Shown one piece after another: positions 61,076-64,000 of a stretch of 64,000 nt of DNA; the stretch's first letter is position 1; each line of letters starts with the position of its first letter. Source of the DNA: Planctomycetota bacterium (GTDB taxonomy: Bacteria > Planctomycetota > UBA1135 > JACQFD01); assembly GCA_016200225.1 (NCBI GenBank), contig JACQFD010000001.1, positions 1 to 64,000 of the forward strand. The letters run 5' to 3'. A program made the position numbers and the translations under genes. A model generated the notes under the pieces. The model saw only the letters and a program-made list of their open reading frames with translations, had not been told where the DNA came from and searched no databases.

Positions 61076-63358
61076 ATGAGAATCCAAATCCGAACGCGTT
61101 CGTTGCGTGCGTCGCTCCGCATTCCGATGGTCGTCGCGTTTGCCGCAGCGGCGGCGGCGCAGGATACCGCAACCGCCCCTGCGAGCCGACCGTCGGAATT
61201 TGCGGCCGACCGCGCGGCGCTGCTCGAAGGTGTTGCAAAGATTGCGTCGCCAGGCGTGCCCGGTTCGTTTTGTATCTTTGGCGAAAAGGCGTTCGTCGTC
61301 GTCGGCGCGAAAGCGGACAAGTCGCTGCGAGCGCCGGTGGTGGCGGCCGCGCGCGCGGGGAGCGGCAGAATTGTAGCGTTCGCGCACGGCGGATTTCTCG
61401 GCGCGGCGCAAATCGCCGACACGGGGCGTTTATTACAAAACGCGATTCAATGGACGGCCGCCGAAAAGCACAAAAAATCCGCCGAACTGGCCGTCGGCGT
61501 TTTTAATAATAACCCGCTCGCGAAAGAATTGAAAACTCTCGGATTCGAAACGACGATGCTCGCGGGCGAGGGTTGGATAAGTAAATTATCTGGATTCGAC
61601 GTGCTCGTGGCGGACGCATCCAATTTTGCCGGCGACGAAATCGACGACACACGCAAGTTCGTCGAGAGCGGCGGCGGATTGATAACATCCGGACTCGGCT
61701 GGGGATGGCTTCAATTGCACCACGGCAAGACGCTCGAGGATTATCCGGCGAATCATTTATTGAGAAAATGCGGAATTGTATTTACCGAATCGACCGTCGG
61801 GCCGGATGCCAACAAACAGATATCGGTAAAGAACGGCCCCGACGACGTTTCGCTGCTCGAGGCGACGGGCGCGCTCGATCGCATGATGCAACAGAAAGGC
61901 GACCCGAAAGATAAACGACAAAAAAGCGAACTCGCGCAGGCCGCGTACACGATGACGGAGGCGGCGCGCGCGCTGCCGGAAGGGGATCTATTATTTCGTC
62001 CGAAAATTAAGAAACTCCTCGACGCCGGCGGCGCATCGGCGATTCCGACGGTGAAGAAACCGCTCGGACCGGCCGACGCGGTGGCGAGATGCTTGCTCGC
62101 GTTTCAATTGCGCGAGATCGACCGGCTCCCCGCCGAACGCGTCGAAGCGCATCCGGCGGCTGCGGAATTTCCGGGCTCCGTGCCCGCGGACGCAAAAGTT
62201 ATATCTGTAAAATTAACATTCGACTGCGCGACGCCGGGCTGGCAATCGACGGGGCTCTACGCGGCGCCGGGAGCGAAAATTAAATTTACGATTCCGGCGA
62301 ACGCGGCCGGCGCGCGCCTCGCGGCGCGCATTGGCTGCCACACGGATCAACTGTGGCAACTCGAAAGCTGGTCGCGCGCGCCCGAAATCGCGCGGCGCTT
62401 CGAACTCGCGCGCGAATCGTCGCTGATCGCGAACGCGTTCGGCGGTCCGGTTTATTTGGAAGCTCCGAATAATTGTAAAATCGGCGAAATCGAAGTATCG
62501 ATCGACGGCGCCGTCGCCGCGCCGCGTTTCGTACTCGGAAAAACGACGAACGACGCGTGGCGATCGGGCATCCGCGATCTGCCGGCGCCCTGGGCCGAAC
62601 TCGAATCCGATGAAATTAAATTATCCATTCCGTCGGCCGTCGCCCGCAAAATCGACGACCCGGAAACATTAATGAAATACTGGGTGACGGTATCCGACGG
62701 CGCGCTCGATTTGTATGGAAGGCCCCGCGGACGCGAACGCGCCGAACGCTACGTCGCCGACGCGCAGATCAGCGCCGGATATATGCATTCCGGCTACCCG
62801 ATCATGACGCATCTCGACGGCGCGGAACAAATGACAGATTTAACAATTCTGAAAACGAGCCGCGCGTGGGGGATTTATCATGAACTCGGACACAACCATC
62901 AGGAACCGGACTGGACCTTCGACGGCACCGGAGAAGTTACAAATAACATTTTTTCGATGTACGCGATCGAAGCGATCGCCGGCGCGAGCGTGAAGGACGG
63001 CGACCGCAGCCCCGAAAAACGCGCGGAAAGGTTAAAACCCTATTTCGCCGCCGGCGCGCCGTTTGAAAAGTGGAAGTCGGAGCCGTTCCTCGCGCTCGAC
63101 ATGTATATACAAATCCGCGAGGCGTTCGGGTGGGATATTTATAAAAAAGTCTTCGCCGAATACCGTTCGCTCAAGAAAGGCGAGCATCCCGCGAACGACC
63201 AACAAAAACGCGATCAGTGGATGGTCCGCCTGTCGAAAACCGCCGGAAAGAATTTAGGACCGTTTTTTGTAGCGTGGGGCGTGCCGGTGACGGACAAGGC
63301 GCGCGAGAGTATTCAGAATCTTCCGCAATGGATGCCGGCGGATTTTCCGCCGAAATAG
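61076..63358 (+). CDS. Secreted M60-like (enhancin) metallopeptidase
   Basis: 760 residues from the ATG at 61076. A signal peptide ends near Ala-Ala-Gln. The N-terminal half carries a Rossmann-like GATase-type region (GVFNNNPLAKELKTLGFETTM, GGGLITSGLGWGW) and a beta-sandwich (about 410-560). The catalytic domain contains the zinc signature YHELGHNHQ (HExxH, near residue 602) with a downstream glutamate in GEVTNNIFSMYA. M60/PF13402 peptidases act on mucin-type glycoproteins in gut bacteria; here the target is probably an extracellular glycoprotein or self-protein. It diverges from the antiporter across a 99-base gap and is followed 10 bases later by a LolA-like gene. Confidence 0.93.
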   Translation: MRIQIRTRSLRASLRIPMVVAFAAAAAAQDTATAPASRPSEFAADRAALLEGVAKIASPGVPGSFCIFGEKAFVVVGAKADKSLRAPVVAAARAGSGRIVAFAHGGFLGAAQIADTGRLLQNAIQWTAAEKHKKSAELAVGVFNNNPLAKELKTLGFETTMLAGEGWISKLSGFDVLVADASNFAGDEIDDTRKFVESGGGLITSGLGWGWLQLHHGKTLEDYPANHLLRKCGIVFTESTVGPDANKQISVKNGPDDVSLLEATGALDRMMQQKGDPKDKRQKSELAQAAYTMTEAARALPEGDLLFRPKIKKLLDAGGASAIPTVKKPLGPADAVARCLLAFQLREIDRLPAERVEAHPAAAEFPGSVPADAKVISVKLTFDCATPGWQSTGLYAAPGAKIKFTIPANAAGARLAARIGCHTDQLWQLESWSRAPEIARRFELARESSLIANAFGGPVYLEAPNNCKIGEIEVSIDGAVAAPRFVLGKTTNDAWRSGIRDLPAPWAELESDEIKLSIPSAVARKIDDPETLMKYWVTVSDGALDLYGRPRGRERAERYVADAQISAGYMHSGYPIMTHLDGAEQMTDLTILKTSRAWGIYHELGHNHQEPDWTFDGTGEVTNNIFSMYAIEAIAGASVKDGDRSPEKRAERLKPYFAAGAPFEKWKSEPFLALDMYIQIREAFGWDIYKKVFAEYRSLKKGEHPANDQQKRDQWMVRLSKTAGKNLGPFFVAWGVPVTDKARESIQNLPQWMPADFPPK

Positions 63359-63368
63359 TTATTATCCA

Positions 63369-64000
63369 ATGGCGCGCAACGCGGTATTCTTTATTATCGC
63401 AATCGCGCTCGCCGCGGCCGTCTGGATCGGCTTGGTATTATTTAACTCGCCGCCGGCCGTCTCGAAACCGGAATCCTCTCCCGCGCCGCCGCTGCCCGAA
63501 CCCGCGACCGCGCGCGCGGTCATGACGCGGCTTATCGATGTTTATACAGAATGCAAAAGTTACCGCGACGACGGCTCGGCGCGCATGACCGTGCATTCGC
63601 AGCCAGAGTTTGTGGATTTGGTTCATTTCAAAACAGCCTTCGTTCGCCCCGACCGTCTTTCATTTACATTCAAAAAGGACGGATCCGAGATCGAAGAGTC
63701 GATTGCGTCCGTCTTCAAAGAAACCAAATTGAAAACGGGCACTTTTTTGTCGATGGCGCATTCGACGCATTTTTCGTCGTCGCTCATTCCGCTGTTATTA
63801 TTAGATTCGTCGCACGCATCGAATATATATCAAATCTCGGAGCGACTTGCGGATTTGAAGTTGGAATCCGCGGAAGTCGTGGACGGCTCGCCCTGCTTTG
63901 TCTTGCGCGGTTCGTCGGCCAACGAGTCGGATGGAACCTTTTCGTATTGGTTATTTGTCGATCGATCGAGTTTCTTGATGAGGAGAATTAAATTTACATA
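63369..64000 (+). CDS. LolA-like / outer-membrane lipoprotein-sorting-type protein (partial)
   Basis: Open from the ATG at 63369 to the end of the window (about 210 codons), with no stop, so the C-terminus is missing. The N-terminus has one hydrophobic anchor (about residues 5-24) and a Pro-rich linker. The rest follows the LolA/DUF2092 pattern: VMTRLIDVYTECKSYRDDGSARM, RPDRLSFTFKKDGSE, LESAEVVDGSPCFVLRG and a C-terminal YWLFVDRSSFLMRRIKF strand. Such proteins bind lipids or lipoproteins in the periplasm. It starts 10 bases after the M60 peptidase stop, so probably the same operon. Confidence 0.85.
   Translation, partial: MARNAVFFIIAIALAAAVWIGLVLFNSPPAVSKPESSPAPPLPEPATARAVMTRLIDVYTECKSYRDDGSARMTVHSQPEFVDLVHFKTAFVRPDRLSFTFKKDGSEIEESIASVFKETKLKTGTFLSMAHSTHFSSSLIPLLLLDSSHASNIYQISERLADLKLESAEVVDGSPCFVLRGSSANESDGTFSYWLFVDRSSFLMRRIKFT

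Noticed and set aside
1..64000. tRNA, rRNA, CRISPR array or intact transposase
   Set aside because: No cloverleaf-like T-loop sequence in intergenic gaps, no rRNA-like blocks, no regularly spaced direct repeats and no transposase motif seen.

Overview
The window is a GC-rich bacterial chromosome segment, most likely from a Planctomycetota-type bacterium. This is inferred from gene content: large Ser/Thr protein kinases fused to a formylglycine-generating-enzyme-like (FGE/sulfatase-modifying) domain or to long TPR-like C-termini, each paired with or close to ECF sigma factors; an array of secreted lamin-tail (LTD) proteins; and GH172/DUF2961, M60-peptidase and tandem-repeat surface proteins. 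No rRNA, tRNA, CRISPR array or intact transposase was seen. Genes are dense, on both strands, with many 4-base start/stop overlaps. ATG, GTG and TTG starts are used, and clear Shine-Dalgarno sequences are rare.

Layout. 1-3006: a large IPT/TIG surface protein, truncated by the left edge. 3276-6936: kinase-FGE plus ECF sigma pair. 6940-12070: phosphatidylserine decarboxylase, a Gly/Arg-rich exported protein, a cupin, an ACT-like protein, an acyl-CoA dehydrogenase, a tiny histidine-box protein and a zinc-ribbon/PH membrane protein. 12211-18888: five co-directional secreted LTD paralogs, with a 181-bp palindrome between two of them. 19093-25723: surface-polysaccharide genes (GT-C membrane glycosyltransferase, polysaccharide deacetylase, FAD oxidoreductase, GT2, WecB epimerase, membrane protein). 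25697-31597: membrane metallophosphoesterase and amidohydrolase (overlapping pair), a secreted metallophosphoesterase with two tandem C-terminal domains, and a methyltransferase. 31605-39780: two adjacent kinase-TPR genes, a divergent ECF sigma, then an ECF sigma with a mini zinc-finger anti-sigma. 39853-47056: fructose-1,6-bisphosphatase, a VOC protein, glycogen phosphorylase and a GH172-like protein. 47065-52210: an EF-hand membrane protein of unknown function and a Gfo/GMC oxidoreductase pair. 52512-56096: an accessory-looking stretch with a histone-H1-like DNA-binding protein, a secreted hypothetical, a frameshifted RhuM-Fic gene bracketed by two related REP-like palindromes, and a lower-GC lipoprotein-like gene. 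56167-64000: a third kinase type with FGE domain, a KefB-type antiporter, an M60 metallopeptidase and a LolA-like protein cut by the right edge.

Themes. Signalling is by Hanks-type kinases and ECF sigma factors. Much of the rest is envelope biology: secreted beta-rich proteins, polysaccharide synthesis, lipid synthesis and cation transport. Glycogen phosphorylase and FBPase are near neighbours and fit storage-carbohydrate metabolism. The least explained elements are the LTD array and its giant palindrome, a three-tier nested inverted repeat at 28327-28434, the orphan histidine-box peptide, and the frameshifted RhuM-Fic gene between REP-like repeats.
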